NCBI RefSeq assembly: GCF_002797715.1
Contig: NZ_PGFF01000001.1
Span: 2,255,304 to 2,319,303 of the forward strand
Direction of reading: 5' to 3'
Length of the DNA stretch: 64,000 nucleotides
From: Diaminobutyricimonas aerilata
GTDB taxonomy: Bacteria; Actinomycetota; Actinomycetes; Actinomycetales; Microbacteriaceae
Part shown: in pieces, positions 18,149 to 27,621 of the stretch
Layout of the letters: each line of letters starts with the position of its first letter
Position numbering within the stretch: the stretch's first letter is position 1
The notes under the pieces: generated by a model
The model's input: only the letters and a program-made list of their open reading frames with translations
Told to the model about the DNA's origin: nothing
The model's database searches: none
Program-made: the position numbers and the translations under genes

Positions 18149-20275
18149 TCAGCGTCGGCGCGCCACCGCTTCGGTGAGCAGCGCGACGAGCGCCTCGAGC
18201 TGCACCGTCGACTCGGCGCCGATCTCCTCGTCGCTGCCGTCGAGGGCACGCGCAGCGAGCCCGGCCTTCGAGTCGATGAGCTCGGCGATCTTCGAGTCGA
18301 GCGTCTGCGCCGCGAGGATGCGCCACGCGGTGACCGGCAGCTCCTGGCCGATCCGGTGCACCCGGTCGATCGCCTGGGTCTGCTCGGCATCCGTCCAGCT
18401 CAGCTCCGCGAGCACCACGTTCGAGGCGACCTGCAGGTTCACACCGACACCGGCCGCGGTGAGCGAGCAGACCGCGACGGAGACGTCGGGATCGGTGAGG
18501 AACGCGTCGATCTGCGCCTGACGGGTCTTCGCCGTCTGATCGCCACGGATCGAGATCGTACGCAGTCCCGCACGGGCGAACTGCTCCTCCGCCGTGTCCA
18601 TCACGTCGATGTGCTTGGCGAAGAAGACGACCTTGCCCACGTTGCGGGCCAGATTGACGGTGTAGTCGGCCGCGAGGCCCGCCTTCGCCTGACCGATGCG
18701 TCGCACCATGCTGAAGACGTTGTCCCCGGCGCTGCTCGACTTCGATTCCTCGAGATCGGCGTGCGCGACGGTGCGGATGACCGTGGCCGGGTCGGCATCG
18801 GGCCGCGAGGCCATCACGCGGTCGAAGCGCTCGAGCAGTCGCGCGACGAGCTTGCGCTCCGACTCGCGCACCGAGCGTCCCACCTCCCCGTCGAGCTCGA
18901 CGGTGATGTCCGCGATGCGACGGGCCGGGATGTCGGCGGCGACGTCGACCTTCTTGCGGCGCACGATGCCCATGTCGATCACGGCTTGACGCGCCGCGGC
19001 GAAGAATCCGGGGTCCCCCGGAGTGAGCCCCGTCTCGTCGAGGCGGCGCATGAGCTCGGCGCGCGGCTTCTTCTCGTCGATCCAGCCGAGGAACTGCCAG
19101 ATCATCCGGAAGTCCTCGATCTGGTTGATCAGCGGCGTTCCGGTGAGCGCGATCATGAGCGCTCTCGGGGACACGGCGCGGATGCTGCGCGAGAGCGACA
19201 GCACGTTCTGCGAGCGCTGGGACTCCTTGTTCTTGATGAAGTGCGCCTCGTCGACGATCATGCCCTTGAAGCCGCGCTTGGAGAGCCAGTAGACATGGCG
19301 GTCGAGGATCTCGTAGTTGACGATCACGACGTCGGCATAGGCATCGATGTTCTCGCCGTCACCGTTCACGACCGTGGCGGTGCGCTTCGGCGTCCAGAGC
19401 GCCACCTCGCGAGCCCAGTTGACCTTCACGACGTTGGGGGTCACGACGAGCAGCGGGTACGACCCGGTCGCGTTCGCCGCGAGCAGCGCCTGTGCGGTCT
19501 TGCCGAGGCCGGGCTCGTCGGCGAGCAGGTAGGTGCGGTGACCCTCACGGGCGGATTCGACGAAGCGGGCCTGGTGCGGCATGAGCTGCAGTCGTCCCGG
19601 CGTGTCGAGGCTCTCCACCGGCGGCAGGTCCATGCTCGCCGCCGTGCCGCCCGCGCCGTACTCGAAGGAGCGGAACAGCGGCTCGATGAGCTCCCAGTTC
19701 GCCAGGCGGCTCGAGGTCGGTTCGACCGGCTGCACGGCGCTGAAGTCGGGCGCGAGGAAGGGGTTCGACATCTGGTAGCGGCGCACCGGCGCAGGGACCA
19801 CCTGGCGTTCGGTGGACGCGTCGGGCTGCGGCGCCTCGTCGGTGATGATGAGCTCGTCGGGGCTCAGCTCCACGCCGGCCGACATGAGCAGGTCGCGGCG
19901 CATCTCCCGCGCGGCGGCGCTCACCGGGGCGTCGTCCTGCAGCAGGGTGATGAGCGAGGTGTCGCGAGCGGCGGTCTTCGCGAGGATCGCCGCGAGTCCG
20001 TCGAGTCGGCGCTGCGCTTCGACGCGTTCGGCGTCGGGGATCGTGGTGTCGGTCTTGATGCGGGCGCGTTCCTCGCGCAGCAGCACCGTGGCGACCTGGA
20101 ACCGCGTGCGGTTCGCCGCGCGCACCGGGCCGCGCTGCGCGGCGGCCTCGACCTCGCGCGCGACGCGGGCGAGCACGGGGATGACGCCCGCCTCGTCCGA
20201 GTGGGGACGCCTCGAGCGTCCGCGCGCTGCCGCACGGGCGCGACCGGGGGCTTGACGTTGGGCCGGGTTGGCCAT
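18149..20275 (-). CDS. SNF2-type DEAD/DEAH helicase
   Basis: A 708-residue SNF2/RapA-like ATPase. After a basic and coiled N-terminal region of about 220 residues come motif I (DEPGLGKTAQA), motif II (DEAH), motif III (LTGTPL) and, in the second RecA lobe, motif VI (QAIDRVHRIGQ). Such proteins translocate on double-stranded DNA to remodel nucleoprotein complexes or to rescue RNA polymerase. The 5' leader has AGGAGGAG before the ATG. No methylase, nuclease or other defence gene is adjacent, so a housekeeping repair or transcription role is more likely than restriction. The N-terminal region is not one I recognise. Confidence 0.92.
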   Translation of the reverse strand: MANPAQRQAPGRARAAARGRSRRPHSDEAGVIPVLARVAREVEAAAQRGPVRAANRTRFQVATVLLREERARIKTDTTIPDAERVEAQRRLDGLAAILAKTAARDTSLITLLQDDAPVSAAAREMRRDLLMSAGVELSPDELIITDEAPQPDASTERQVVPAPVRRYQMSNPFLAPDFSAVQPVEPTSSRLANWELIEPLFRSFEYGAGGTAASMDLPPVESLDTPGRLQLMPHQARFVESAREGHRTYLLADEPGLGKTAQALLAANATGSYPLLVVTPNVVKVNWAREVALWTPKRTATVVNGDGENIDAYADVVIVNYEILDRHVYWLSKRGFKGMIVDEAHFIKNKESQRSQNVLSLSRSIRAVSPRALMIALTGTPLINQIEDFRMIWQFLGWIDEKKPRAELMRRLDETGLTPGDPGFFAAARQAVIDMGIVRRKKVDVAADIPARRIADITVELDGEVGRSVRESERKLVARLLERFDRVMASRPDADPATVIRTVAHADLEESKSSSAGDNVFSMVRRIGQAKAGLAADYTVNLARNVGKVVFFAKHIDVMDTAEEQFARAGLRTISIRGDQTAKTRQAQIDAFLTDPDVSVAVCSLTAAGVGVNLQVASNVVLAELSWTDAEQTQAIDRVHRIGQELPVTAWRILAAQTLDSKIAELIDSKAGLAARALDGSDEEIGAESTVQLEALVALLTEAVARRR

Positions 20276-20499
20276 GCTCCTCCTGAGCTTGAAAATCCGG
20301 GACCGTGGCGATGGTGGCGGGATCCCCGGATGCTGCGCCGACAGAGTTCGTCGGCCGTGTACTCGGCGCGTGCGAGTTGTCCAGACCCAGCAGGGAACGC
20401 TGGTGGGTTCGCGGCGCTACAGGAAGTGTACGCCCTCCGGCCGCGCGGCGGGGCACGCCGAGCGCGAAAACGCAACGACGCGTGCCGAGTCGGTCGGGG

Positions 20500-21978
20500 T
20501 CAGCGCGCGGCGAGGTCCCGGACCGTCGGACCCTCGAGGCGCGTACCGTCCGCGGCGAAGCGCGACCCGTGCGCCGGGCAGTCCCAGGTGCGCTCCTGGT
20601 CGTTCCACGCCACCATCGCGTGCAGGTGGGGGCAGAGCGCCGACACCTTGCACGTGACGCCGTCGACCGTGGAGATCGCCGTCGCCTTCAACCCGTCCCG
20701 GCCGATCTCGCCCTGTCCTTCGGCGGGCGGCTGATCCGGCAGCGGCTTCGCGACCGCGGCCGTCCACCCCTTGAGGTACTCCCACGCTACCGCGGCGTTC
20801 ATGCCGAGACCGACCGCCATCGCTCGCGGAGTCGTGACACGGCGGTGCAGCGTCTTCGCCCACGGCTGATGTCCGCCGAGGATGTCGCTCGCGAGGGTGA
20901 GGCCGCACTGCACGGCGTTCGTCATGCCCCACTTGTCGTAGCCGGTGGCCAGGAAGATCCGCCCGCGCCCGCGCGGCATCCAGCCGACGAAGGGCACGCC
21001 GTGCGGCGTCTCGTAGTCCTGGGCGCTCCAGGTGTGGGTGCGCTCGGCCCCGGGGAACCAGCGCTCGGTCCAATCGACGAGGTCGTCGACGAGCGACGCG
21101 GGCGACGGATGGCGGCCGACCTCGTGCCCGTTGCCGCCCACGAGCAGCAGTTCGCCGGACTCGTCGGGGGTCGTGCGCAGCGACCGGGTCGGGCCGTCGA
21201 CGCTCACGTACATGTCGCTCGGGATGTCGCCGGGAACGCGGAAGCTCAGGCCGTAGGAGCGCTTCGGCCGCAGCTTCGCCCAATAGAGGCCGCGGTCGAG
21301 GATCGGCATGCCGGTCGCCACGATGAGGTGACCCGCGCGCACCTCGCCGCGCGTCGTGCGTACCTCCACGGGATCCGAGGCGCGCGCCCCGGTGACCCGC
21401 ACGTTCTCGACGACCTTGCCGCCGTGCGCCCTCAGGTCGAGTACGAGGGCGCGCAGCACGTCCATCGGGTCGAACTGCGCCTGATCGGCCAGCCGCACCG
21501 ACGCGGTCGTCTCGAACGGCAGTCCCGCGTCTCCCGAGCGCACGACGGGCAGCCCGGTCGAGCGGGCCGCCTCGTACTCGCGGTCGATGGTGGCCGCACC
21601 CTCGACGGTCGTGGCGTAGCTGATGGCGTCGCGCCGCTGCACCGGGATGCCGTGCTCGTCGGCGTAGCGCAGCAACCAGGCCTGTCCCTCGAGGTTCGCC
21701 TCGACGTATGCGTCGAGCACCGCCTGGTAGGTGCGGTGCTTGATCTTCTGCAGCTGCGAGCCCTGCAGCACGCTGAGCTTCGCGGTCGTGTTGCCCGTGG
21801 TCAGGGCGCCCACCCGGCGCGACTCGAGCACGACCACCCGCCGGCCCGCGCGGGCGAGCAGCAGGGCGGCGACGAGCCCGGTCAGACCGGCGCCGACGAC
21901 GACCTCGTCGTAGTGGGCGTCAGCCTCGAATTCGTCGGTCTCGATGTTGGGGGCACGATCCAGCCACAGCGATGTCAT
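20500..21978 (-). CDS. FAD-dependent oxidoreductase with C-terminal Rieske domain
   Basis: The 492-residue protein starts with a FAD-binding Rossmann motif (VVVGAGLTGLVAALLLARAG) and a DAO-type oxidoreductase fold, including GYDKWGMTNAVQCG in the FAD site. The last 90 residues are a Rieske 2Fe-2S domain with the paired ligands C-P-H and, 16 residues after that histidine, C-P-A-H. Electrons probably pass between the flavin and the iron-sulphur cluster. The family is widespread but the substrate is unknown. A GAGGAG site precedes the ATG, and TACCGT upstream is a likely -10. It is divergent from the macro-domain gene at 22090. Confidence 0.92.
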   Translation of the reverse strand: MTSLWLDRAPNIETDEFEADAHYDEVVVGAGLTGLVAALLLARAGRRVVVLESRRVGALTTGNTTAKLSVLQGSQLQKIKHRTYQAVLDAYVEANLEGQAWLLRYADEHGIPVQRRDAISYATTVEGAATIDREYEAARSTGLPVVRSGDAGLPFETTASVRLADQAQFDPMDVLRALVLDLRAHGGKVVENVRVTGARASDPVEVRTTRGEVRAGHLIVATGMPILDRGLYWAKLRPKRSYGLSFRVPGDIPSDMYVSVDGPTRSLRTTPDESGELLLVGGNGHEVGRHPSPASLVDDLVDWTERWFPGAERTHTWSAQDYETPHGVPFVGWMPRGRGRIFLATGYDKWGMTNAVQCGLTLASDILGGHQPWAKTLHRRVTTPRAMAVGLGMNAAVAWEYLKGWTAAVAKPLPDQPPAEGQGEIGRDGLKATAISTVDGVTCKVSALCPHLHAMVAWNDQERTWDCPAHGSRFAADGTRLEGPTVRDLAAR

Positions 21979-22089
21979 CGGTTCTCCTCACGACCCGCCC
22001 ACGGTATCCAGCCCGCCATCGGCGCCGGGCGGCGTGCGGGGAATCCCCAGGAGGGCGGCAGGAAGCCGCCCCGTGTCTAGGGTCGGAGC

Positions 22090-22617
22090 ATGCAGATCGA
22101 GATCGTGCGCGGGGATATCACCCGGCAAGAGGTCGACGCGATCGTCAACGCGGCGAACAGCTCGCTGCTCGGCGGAGGCGGCGTCGATGGGGCCATCCAC
22201 CGCGCGGGCGGGCCGGAGATCCTCGAGGAGTGCCGTCGCCTGCGTGCCACCACCCTTCCGGACGGCCTTCCGACCGGACACGCGGTCGCGACCGGGGCGG
22301 GACGCCTGCCCGCGCGGTGGGTCATCCACACCGTCGGGCCGGTGTGGAGCCGCCGGGAGGACCGCACCCCGCTGCTCGAGAGCGCCTACCGCGAATCGCT
22401 GCGCGTCGCGGCCGAGCTGGGTGCCGAGAGCGTCGCGTTCCCCGCCGTGTCGGCCGGGGTCTACGGGTGGCCGATGGACGACGCGGCGCGGGTCGCGGTG
22501 CGCACGGCGCAGGCGACGGGAGGGGTGCCGCTCGTGCGGTTCGTGTTGTTTTCGGACGACGCCCTCGCGGCGTTCGAACACGCGGCGGCCGGATCCGGTC
22601 AGCGCGACGAGGGGTAG
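22090..22617 (+). CDS. Macro-domain O-acetyl-ADP-ribose deacetylase
   Basis: The 175-residue protein is a complete macro domain: [37 protein letters not shown] and the later [13 protein letters not shown] are the ADP-ribose-binding loops of the MacroD/YmdB class. These enzymes hydrolyse O-acetyl-ADP-ribose or remove ADP-ribose from acidic residues. TAGGGT at 22078-22083 lies six bases before the ATG, so the mRNA is probably leaderless. The end overlaps the convergent DUF418 gene by 19 bases. No sirtuin or ADP-ribosyltransferase gene is nearby. Confidence 0.95.
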   Translation: MQIEIVRGDITRQEVDAIVNAANSSLLGGGGVDGAIHRAGGPEILEECRRLRATTLPDGLPTGHAVATGAGRLPARWVIHTVGPVWSRREDRTPLLESAYRESLRVAAELGAESVAFPAVSAGVYGWPMDDAARVAVRTAQATGGVPLVRFVLFSDDALAAFEHAAAGSGQRDEG

Positions 22618-23822
22618 GCGAGGCGGCGGAGCGCCCACTCGGCCGGCCCGCGGCGCCCCGCACGCTCGAGGAGCACCGCGAGCACGACGGTGAGCAGCCA
22701 GGTCGCGACGGCGACGAGGGCGATGGACCAGCTGCTCAAGTGGGCGCCCACGCCGAGCCCCCACGCGCTCATGAGGGGGGCGAAGACGATCGACTGGGCG
22801 AGGTAGCACGAGAGCGAGCGCTTGCCGACCGCCTGCAGCGCGCCGCTGAGCGCCCCGACCGGACGGTCCCTCACGTGGGCGGCGACGAGCCCGAAGACCG
22901 CGACGTAGCCGAGCGCGCAGGCCAGACCCGCGAGGGCGTTGACGCCGAAGAACACCCAGTCGACCGCACGCGGGATGCCCAGCAACCCGGCGTTCTGCGC
23001 GGCGACGACCGCGCCGACGGTCCACCCGCACGCGATCCCCCCGATCGCGACACGGCGCAGCAGCAGGTGATGGCGCTCCGGCTCCTCGAGCACCCGATGC
23101 CGCGCCGCGAGGAACGCGAGCAGGATCGCGATCGGCGTGACGAGGCCGAGCACGCCCTGCCCGGGTGCCAGGAACGCCCAGAAGCCGAGCCGCGCGATGA
23201 CCGATGCGCCGTAGTCGGTCTCGGCGTTGGGCCCGTGCAGGCTGAACTCCTCCGGGCCGAGCAGGGTGTCCTCCGGGATGGTCGCTAGGAGCGCGCCGCC
23301 GACGGCCATGAGGATCGAGGCGAGCGCCAGGAGCGTGGTGAGCACCGTCGCCCACACGCGCAACGTCGCATCTCGGCGGTCGAGGAACAGCCAGGTCAGC
23401 AGCAGGCCCGCGAGTCCGTACGCGCCGAGGATGTCGCCCATCCACAGCAGTCCCGCGTGCACTGCGCCGAAGGCGATCATCCACCAGTGCCGCCGCCGCA
23501 GCAGCCGCCGCGCCCGCCGACGGTCGGCGCCCGCCTCGCGCTGACGGCGGTACAGCTGCACGATGCCGTAGCCGAACAGGAACGCGAACATGGGATAGGT
23601 GCGGCTGTCGATCGCGATGATCGCGAGGGACTGCACGATCCGGTCGGCGAGCGAGGCGTCGAGCGGATGCGCGCTCGTGAGCGGCGCCGGTTCGTCCCAC
23701 AGGTACACCGGTGCGTTCGCGATCGCGATGAGCAGGAGCATCGCGCCTCGCGCGAGATCGGGGGCGATCGCGCGTCCGCTCAAGCCGAGCGGCACCATCG
23801 GTGCGGGACGGGTCCGGGTCAT
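22599..23822 (-). CDS. DUF418 family membrane protein
   Basis: The 407-residue protein has about ten membrane segments and the DUF418 arrangement: [20 protein letters not shown] near the start, [13 protein letters not shown], and a C-terminal half with [20 protein letters not shown]418 proteins are related to membrane acyltransferases and transporters; their function is not established. The start was placed at ATG 23822 because the family begins there; the same frame is open for another 1.4 kb upstream, but that stretch has no similarity and overlaps the oppositely oriented gene at 23940. Confidence 0.88.
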   Translation of the reverse strand: MTRTRPAPMVPLGLSGRAIAPDLARGAMLLLIAIANAPVYLWDEPAPLTSAHPLDASLADRIVQSLAIIAIDSRTYPMFAFLFGYGIVQLYRRQREAGADRRRARRLLRRRHWWMIAFGAVHAGLLWMGDILGAYGLAGLLLTWLFLDRRDATLRVWATVLTTLLALASILMAVGGALLATIPEDTLLGPEEFSLHGPNAETDYGASVIARLGFWAFLAPGQGVLGLVTPIAILLAFLAARHRVLEEPERHHLLLRRVAIGGIACGWTVGAVVAAQNAGLLGIPRAVDWVFFGVNALAGLACALGYVAVFGLVAAHVRDRPVGALSGALQAVGKRSLSCYLAQSIVFAPLMSAWGLGVGAHLSSWSIALVAVATWLLTVVLAVLLERAGRRGPAEWALRRLAYPSSR

Positions 23823-23939
23823 GCGGTCCAGTCTCGCGATCCGATCGGCCGCGCACATCGGCCGATCGGCCGAGCCCCCATCGACCGGTGGACCGTCCAC
23901 CCGCTTCCGGCGAACGGGCGGCGCCGCTAGCGTGCCCCC

Positions 23940-24914
23940 ATGACGTACACGCCCGGCTCCCTCGAGTGGCTGCTCGATTCCGACCCGGCACTGCGTTGGC
24001 AGGTCGAACGCGACCTCGCCGGCGCACCGCGCGAGACGTGGGAGGCCACCCGCGCCCGGGTCGCCACCGAGGGCTTCGGGGCCCGACTGCTCGCGCTGCA
24101 GGATGCCGACGGACAGTGGGCGGGCGGGGCCTACTTCCCCACGAGATCCACACCCGATGCGACGGGCCCGGTCGGGGAGGACCGGCAGCCGTGGACCGCG
24201 ACCACCTGGTCGCTCAACTCGCTCCGCGAATGGGGCCTCGACGCACGCGCGCTCGGCCGAACCGCCGAACTGCTCGCCGAGAACAGCCGCTGGGAGTACG
24301 ACGGGCTGCCCTACTGGGGCGGCGAGGTCGACTGCTGCATCAACGCGTACACCCTCGCCAACGGCGCCTGGCTCGGTGTGGACGTGTCCGCGCTCGCCGA
24401 GTGGTTCCCCGCCCATCGGCTCCCCGACGGCGGATGGAACTGTCAATGGGTCGAGGGCTCGACGCGCTCCTCGTTCCACTCCACCCTCAACACGCTCAAG
24501 GGCATCCTCTCCTACGAGGCCGCGACGGGCGGGTCGGACGAGCTGCGGGCCGCGAGGCATGCCGGTGAGGAGTACCTGCTCGAGCGCCGGCTGCTCCACC
24601 GCCGCTCGACGGGGGAACCCGTCGGGCCGTGGGCGACGCACTTCGCGTACCCGTTCCGCTGGGTCTACAGCGCACTCAACGCGACCGACTACTTCCGCGC
24701 GGCGGCCCTGCACGAGGGAGTCGCCCCCGATGCGCGCCTGTCCGACGCGATCGACGTGATCCGTGCGGCTCGGCGCGCGGACGGCACCTGGCTGCAGGAA
24801 CGACGCCACGGCGGGCAGGCGTGGTTCGAGGTGGACGTGCCGCCGGGCGAGCCCTCGAAGTGGCTCACCCTCTACGCGACTCGCGTGCTCGACTGGTGGG
24901 ACCGGGCGGTCTGA
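23940..24914 (+). CDS. Squalene-cyclase-like alpha/alpha toroid protein
   Basis: The 324-residue protein resembles the terpenoid cyclase/prenyltransferase toroid: repeated tryptophan- and glycine-rich turns such as LQDADGQWAGGAYF, LPDGGWNCQWVEG and RADGTWLQERRHGG separate helices. It opens with SLEWLLDSDPALRWQVERDL, which recurs in actinobacterial 'squalene cyclase' annotations. It is half the length of real squalene-hopene cyclase and lacks the DxDD acid motif, so cyclase activity is doubtful. TAGCGT at 23928-23933 lies six bases before ATG. Function unknown. Confidence 0.78.
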   Translation: MTYTPGSLEWLLDSDPALRWQVERDLAGAPRETWEATRARVATEGFGARLLALQDADGQWAGGAYFPTRSTPDATGPVGEDRQPWTATTWSLNSLREWGLDARALGRTAELLAENSRWEYDGLPYWGGEVDCCINAYTLANGAWLGVDVSALAEWFPAHRLPDGGWNCQWVEGSTRSSFHSTLNTLKGILSYEAATGGSDELRAARHAGEEYLLERRLLHRRSTGEPVGPWATHFAYPFRWVYSALNATDYFRAAALHEGVAPDARLSDAIDVIRAARRADGTWLQERRHGGQAWFEVDVPPGEPSKWLTLYATRVLDWWDRAV

Positions 24915-24948
24915 TTCCCATCGCCGGTCGGCCACGCGGGGCGGCTGC

Positions 24949-25830
24949 TCAAGCGGAATCCGCGTCCCGGAGGAAGTCGAGGATCGCGCGCGCGAGAGCG
25001 GTAGGGGCCTCGAGCGCGACGTAGTGGCCGACGCCGTCGAGATGTACCGAGTCGATCCTCCCCACCGCGATCCGTTCGACGGTGCGCAGGGTGAACGGCC
25101 CACCCCCCGCTCCGACGGCCAAGACGGGCATGGCGAGCGGACGCCGTGCCGCGAGCGACCGAAGGGCTTCTCCCTCTGAGAGCATCGACCGATAAAGACC
25201 GGCCGCCCCGTGCCACCCGTCCGCGCGGGAGTACGTACGGGCGAACTCGTCGATGTCATCCGGCCCGACCGCGCCGGCGACTGCGATCATCCCCGGAAAC
25301 GCCCAGTCGCCGAGGAACTCCCGCTCCCTCCCCTTGAGGAGCATCTCGGGCACGCCAGGGGCGGCCATCACCCCGATGTGCCAGGAACCGCCGCGGGTGA
25401 CATCGGCGAGGTCCTCGAGTCCGAACCCGCCGAGTCCCATCTCGATCGCCGTGAAGCTGCGAACGAGGTCGGGATGCGTCGCGGCCATTCGGAACGCGGC
25501 GGCTCCGGCGATGTCCTGCGACGTGAGGTGTACCGGGCCGACGCCGAGGTGCTCGACGAATTGCTTGAGGTCGATCGCGGCCGTCTCGCTGTCGTGGTCG
25601 ACGTCAGCCGCGCTCGAGTCGCCGAAGCCTCGGAGATCGACGGCGAACACGCGATGTTCCTCCGCCAGCGATGGGATCACTTCGTGGAATGCCCACCAGG
25701 TCTCCGGGAAGCCGTGTACGAGGACGATCGGTGTCCCCGCCGATCCGGCGCTCACATAGTGAAGGTCCGCGCCGTCGAGGTGAGCGGTGTGGTGGGTGAT
25801 ACCGGCGATGGTGGCGCGGTCGGTGGACAT
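24949..25830 (-). CDS. Alpha/beta hydrolase, epoxide-hydrolase-like
   Basis: The 293-residue enzyme has the HGFPETWWAF oxyanion motif, a probable nucleophile D106 in TSQDIAGA (the usual GxDxGG turn is changed to SQDIAG) and the catalytic histidine H269 in DGVGHYVA. An aspartate nucleophile points to epoxide hydrolase or haloalkane dehalogenase type chemistry. GAGGAG lies a few bases ahead of the ATG. Its promoter (25864-25892, minus strand) is covered by two palindromes and the divergent gene encodes a MarR regulator, so it is probably induced by a small hydrophobic compound. Confidence 0.9.
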   Translation of the reverse strand: MSTDRATIAGITHHTAHLDGADLHYVSAGSAGTPIVLVHGFPETWWAFHEVIPSLAEEHRVFAVDLRGFGDSSAADVDHDSETAAIDLKQFVEHLGVGPVHLTSQDIAGAAAFRMAATHPDLVRSFTAIEMGLGGFGLEDLADVTRGGSWHIGVMAAPGVPEMLLKGREREFLGDWAFPGMIAVAGAVGPDDIDEFARTYSRADGWHGAAGLYRSMLSEGEALRSLAARRPLAMPVLAVGAGGGPFTLRTVERIAVGRIDSVHLDGVGHYVALEAPTALARAILDFLRDADSA

Positions 25831-25846
25831 GCGGGCTCCTCAAATT

Positions 25847-25885
25847 GACAACCTAGTTGTCTGATAATAGACAGCTTGGTTGTCT
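25847..25885. promoter_or_regulatory. Two MarR-type operator palindromes
   Basis: Site 1 at 25847-25861 is a perfect inverted repeat GACAAC-cta-GTTGTC. Site 2 at 25869-25885 is AGACAGC-ttg-GTTGTCT with one mismatch. Their centres are 23 bases apart, about two helical turns. Site 1 covers the expected transcription start of the hydrolase gene and site 2 the spacer of its promoter. The arrangement fits repression by the adjacent MarR protein of the hydrolase and of its own gene. Confidence 0.75.
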
Positions 25886-25892
25886 TTGTCCA
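25864..25892 (-). promoter_or_regulatory. Promoter of the epoxide-hydrolase-like gene
   Basis: On the minus strand TGGACA (25892-25887) and TATTAT (25869-25864) are 17 bases apart, close to the sigma-70 consensus. The transcript would start near 25857 and include the GAGGAG ribosome binding site. Confidence 0.65.
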
Positions 25893-25909
25893 GACCGTAT
25901 CCTGGGACC

Positions 25910-26380
25910 ATGTCGCGATCCGGCGCCGACCTGGCGCTTCTCCTCCTCGGCGGGTATCGCACGCTCGTGGAGAGCGCGATGACCGAGCTCGCGTCGCATG
26001 GCCACGGCGACTTCCGTCCCGGACACGAGTTCGCGATGCGGGCGATCGCCAGCGGCGCGGACAGCGCGTCGGAGCTGGGTCGTCGGATGTCCGTGACGAA
26101 GCAGGCCGCCGCCAAGACGATCGCAGTGCTGACGGAGCGCGGCTATGTCACGAGCGCGCCGGACCCGGCCGATGGCCGGCGGAAGCGCCTGCAGGTGACT
26201 CCGCGCGGCATCGAGGCCATGGAGCTGGGCGAAGCGGCATTCGAGCGGTCGCGCGCCGCCTGGGAGGAGCGGCTCAGCACCGCCGAGCTGGTCCGAGTGG
26301 AGTCCGCCCTGCGGACCGTCGTCGGCGATCGCGTCGTCGATCCGGAGGCCGCCGGATGGAGCACCGACTCCCCGGCCTGA
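25910..26380 (+). CDS. MarR family transcriptional regulator
   Basis: The 156-residue protein has the winged helix of MarR: SASELGRRMSVTKQAAAKTI as recognition region and ERGYVTSAPDPADGRRKRLQ as the wing with the conserved D-x-R. Flanking helices would form the dimer. TATCCT at 25898-25903 is six bases before the ATG, so the mRNA is probably leaderless; an upstream in-frame TTG at 25880 is unlikely. Two palindromes in the 79-base space to the divergent hydrolase gene are its expected targets. It converges with the GH172 gene after 13 bases. Confidence 0.93.
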   Translation: MSRSGADLALLLLGGYRTLVESAMTELASHGHGDFRPGHEFAMRAIASGADSASELGRRMSVTKQAAAKTIAVLTERGYVTSAPDPADGRRKRLQVTPRGIEAMELGEAAFERSRAAWEERLSTAELVRVESALRTVVGDRVVDPEAAGWSTDSPA

Positions 26381-26393
26381 GGCGCCCTCGACC

Positions 26394-27491
26394 TCACGCC
26401 CCGCGCGGTGCCGCTCCGTCGCCCGTGTGGATCTCGAGCTCGTCGCGGGTGGGTGTCCCGGGCCGGCGGGCGACCGGCCGGTCGAGGTAGAAGATCGCCG
26501 TCGAGGCGATGTCGTCGCGCAGCGGCAGGTACCGCCAGCCGCTGCGCCAGCCGAGCGCCTGGATGTCCACCCGCAGCGCCGTGGCGAAATGGATGGGGTC
26601 GGCGATGTGCCAGCGGTACATGCCGAACCGCTGCTGCGCCGTGTACAACCCGTCGGGCCGGATGACCTGCGGCATCCCGAGGTAAGGGGTCGAGTACTCG
26701 GTGTAGCCCTGTCCCGGCACGTCGAAGTTCCATGCCCCGCCGAAGTAGTCCTCCGTGCCGGTGCCGCAGATGGTCGGGTACTCGTCGTCGTCGTCGAGGT
26801 AGAACTTGATCTCGCCCTCGCCCCACCAGCCGTTCGAGTTGACGCCCCACGCGAGGTAGGTGCCGACGTACCGGCCGGCGCCCTCCACGCCCTCGACGAT
26901 GGTGTGCGGGGTGAGGTGCTCGAGCGGATTGCTGCGACGCCACTGCGCGTGGAAGTAGTCCTCGCCGGAGTAGTCCCCGCCGACCTCGTAGGTGATCTGG
27001 TAGTACACCCGCACGTCGCTAGGCGAGAGGTTCTCGAGCGTCAGCCGGGCACTCTCGCGGAACGGCATGGGCCAGTACGAGTTGAACCCGCCGTTCGGGT
27101 TCGCCGCGACGGCTTGCGAAGTCACCTGGGCGAAGCGCCCCCAGCCGTTGCAGAAGAAGTCGCCGTAGGGCACCTCGACGGCCGGCTCCTCGGCGCCGTC
27201 CCAGTACGCGCGGAGGATGAGCTCCCGCCAGTTGTCGACGTGCGTCGTGATCCAGATGTGCTGGATGCGCCCGCCGCCGGCGATGGCGGCGAGTTCGAAC
27301 GTCTCGCCCGCCCTGATGTCGACGCTCGGGGAGATCTTCCATCCGGGGCCGAGATCGCGGGCGCTCTCGGCCCCGGTCCCCTCGGTGGCGCGCCCTCCCC
27401 CGCCGGGAGCACCGTCGAAGTTCTCGGGGCTGATGGATCGGGTGCGCACGTCGCGACGCGTCGCCAGGGTGCTGATGTCCGACAGGACCAC
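26394..27491 (-). CDS. DUF2961/GH172 glycoside hydrolase
   Basis: The 365-residue protein is a DUF2961 member, now glycoside hydrolase family 172. Candidate catalytic glutamates are E225 or E227 (WWGEGEIKFYLD) and E247 (GTGTEDYFGGAW), the conserved acids of the family. Characterised GH172 enzymes act on alpha-fructofuranosides (difructose anhydride) or on alpha-D-arabinofuranosides. There is no signal peptide. I chose the GTG at 27491 because GAGGAGG lies seven bases ahead. The promoter and operator upstream match that of the isomerase gene at 28759, and the LacI regulator gene is divergent, so the three form one regulon. Confidence 0.9.
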   Translation of the reverse strand: MVLSDISTLATRRDVRTRSISPENFDGAPGGGGRATEGTGAESARDLGPGWKISPSVDIRAGETFELAAIAGGGRIQHIWITTHVDNWRELILRAYWDGAEEPAVEVPYGDFFCNGWGRFAQVTSQAVAANPNGGFNSYWPMPFRESARLTLENLSPSDVRVYYQITYEVGGDYSGEDYFHAQWRRSNPLEHLTPHTIVEGVEGAGRYVGTYLAWGVNSNGWWGEGEIKFYLDDDDEYPTICGTGTEDYFGGAWNFDVPGQGYTEYSTPYLGMPQVIRPDGLYTAQQRFGMYRWHIADPIHFATALRVDIQALGWRSGWRYLPLRDDIASTAIFYLDRPVARRPGTPTRDELEIHTGDGAAPRGA

Positions 27492-27527
27492 GGTGTCCCC
27501 TCCTCGCGCGCCACGGCGCGACCGCTT

Positions 27528-27571
27528 GGAATCGATTTCGTCACAGTAGGCTTGGCGCCACGGCGTGTCAA
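27528..27571 (-). promoter_or_regulatory. GH172 promoter with LacI operator
   Basis: On the minus strand a perfect TTGACA (27571-27566) is 17 bases from TACTGT (27548-27543). Immediately downstream, over the transcription start, is GGAATCGATTTC (27528-27539, plus-strand reading), one mismatch from the perfect palindrome GAAATCGATTTC found before the isomerase gene. A bound LacI protein here would block initiation. Confidence 0.75.
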
Positions 27572-27621
27572 CCGGAGGCGCCGCGCGACGGGCGCGGCGT
27601 GGCGCAGCGGAGGGAGGCGGC

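Noticed and set aside
18149-21978. SNF2 helicase and neighbours as a defence island
   Set aside because: Neighbouring genes are metabolic oxidoreductase and macro-domain types; no nuclease, methylase or phage-linked gene accompanies the helicase.
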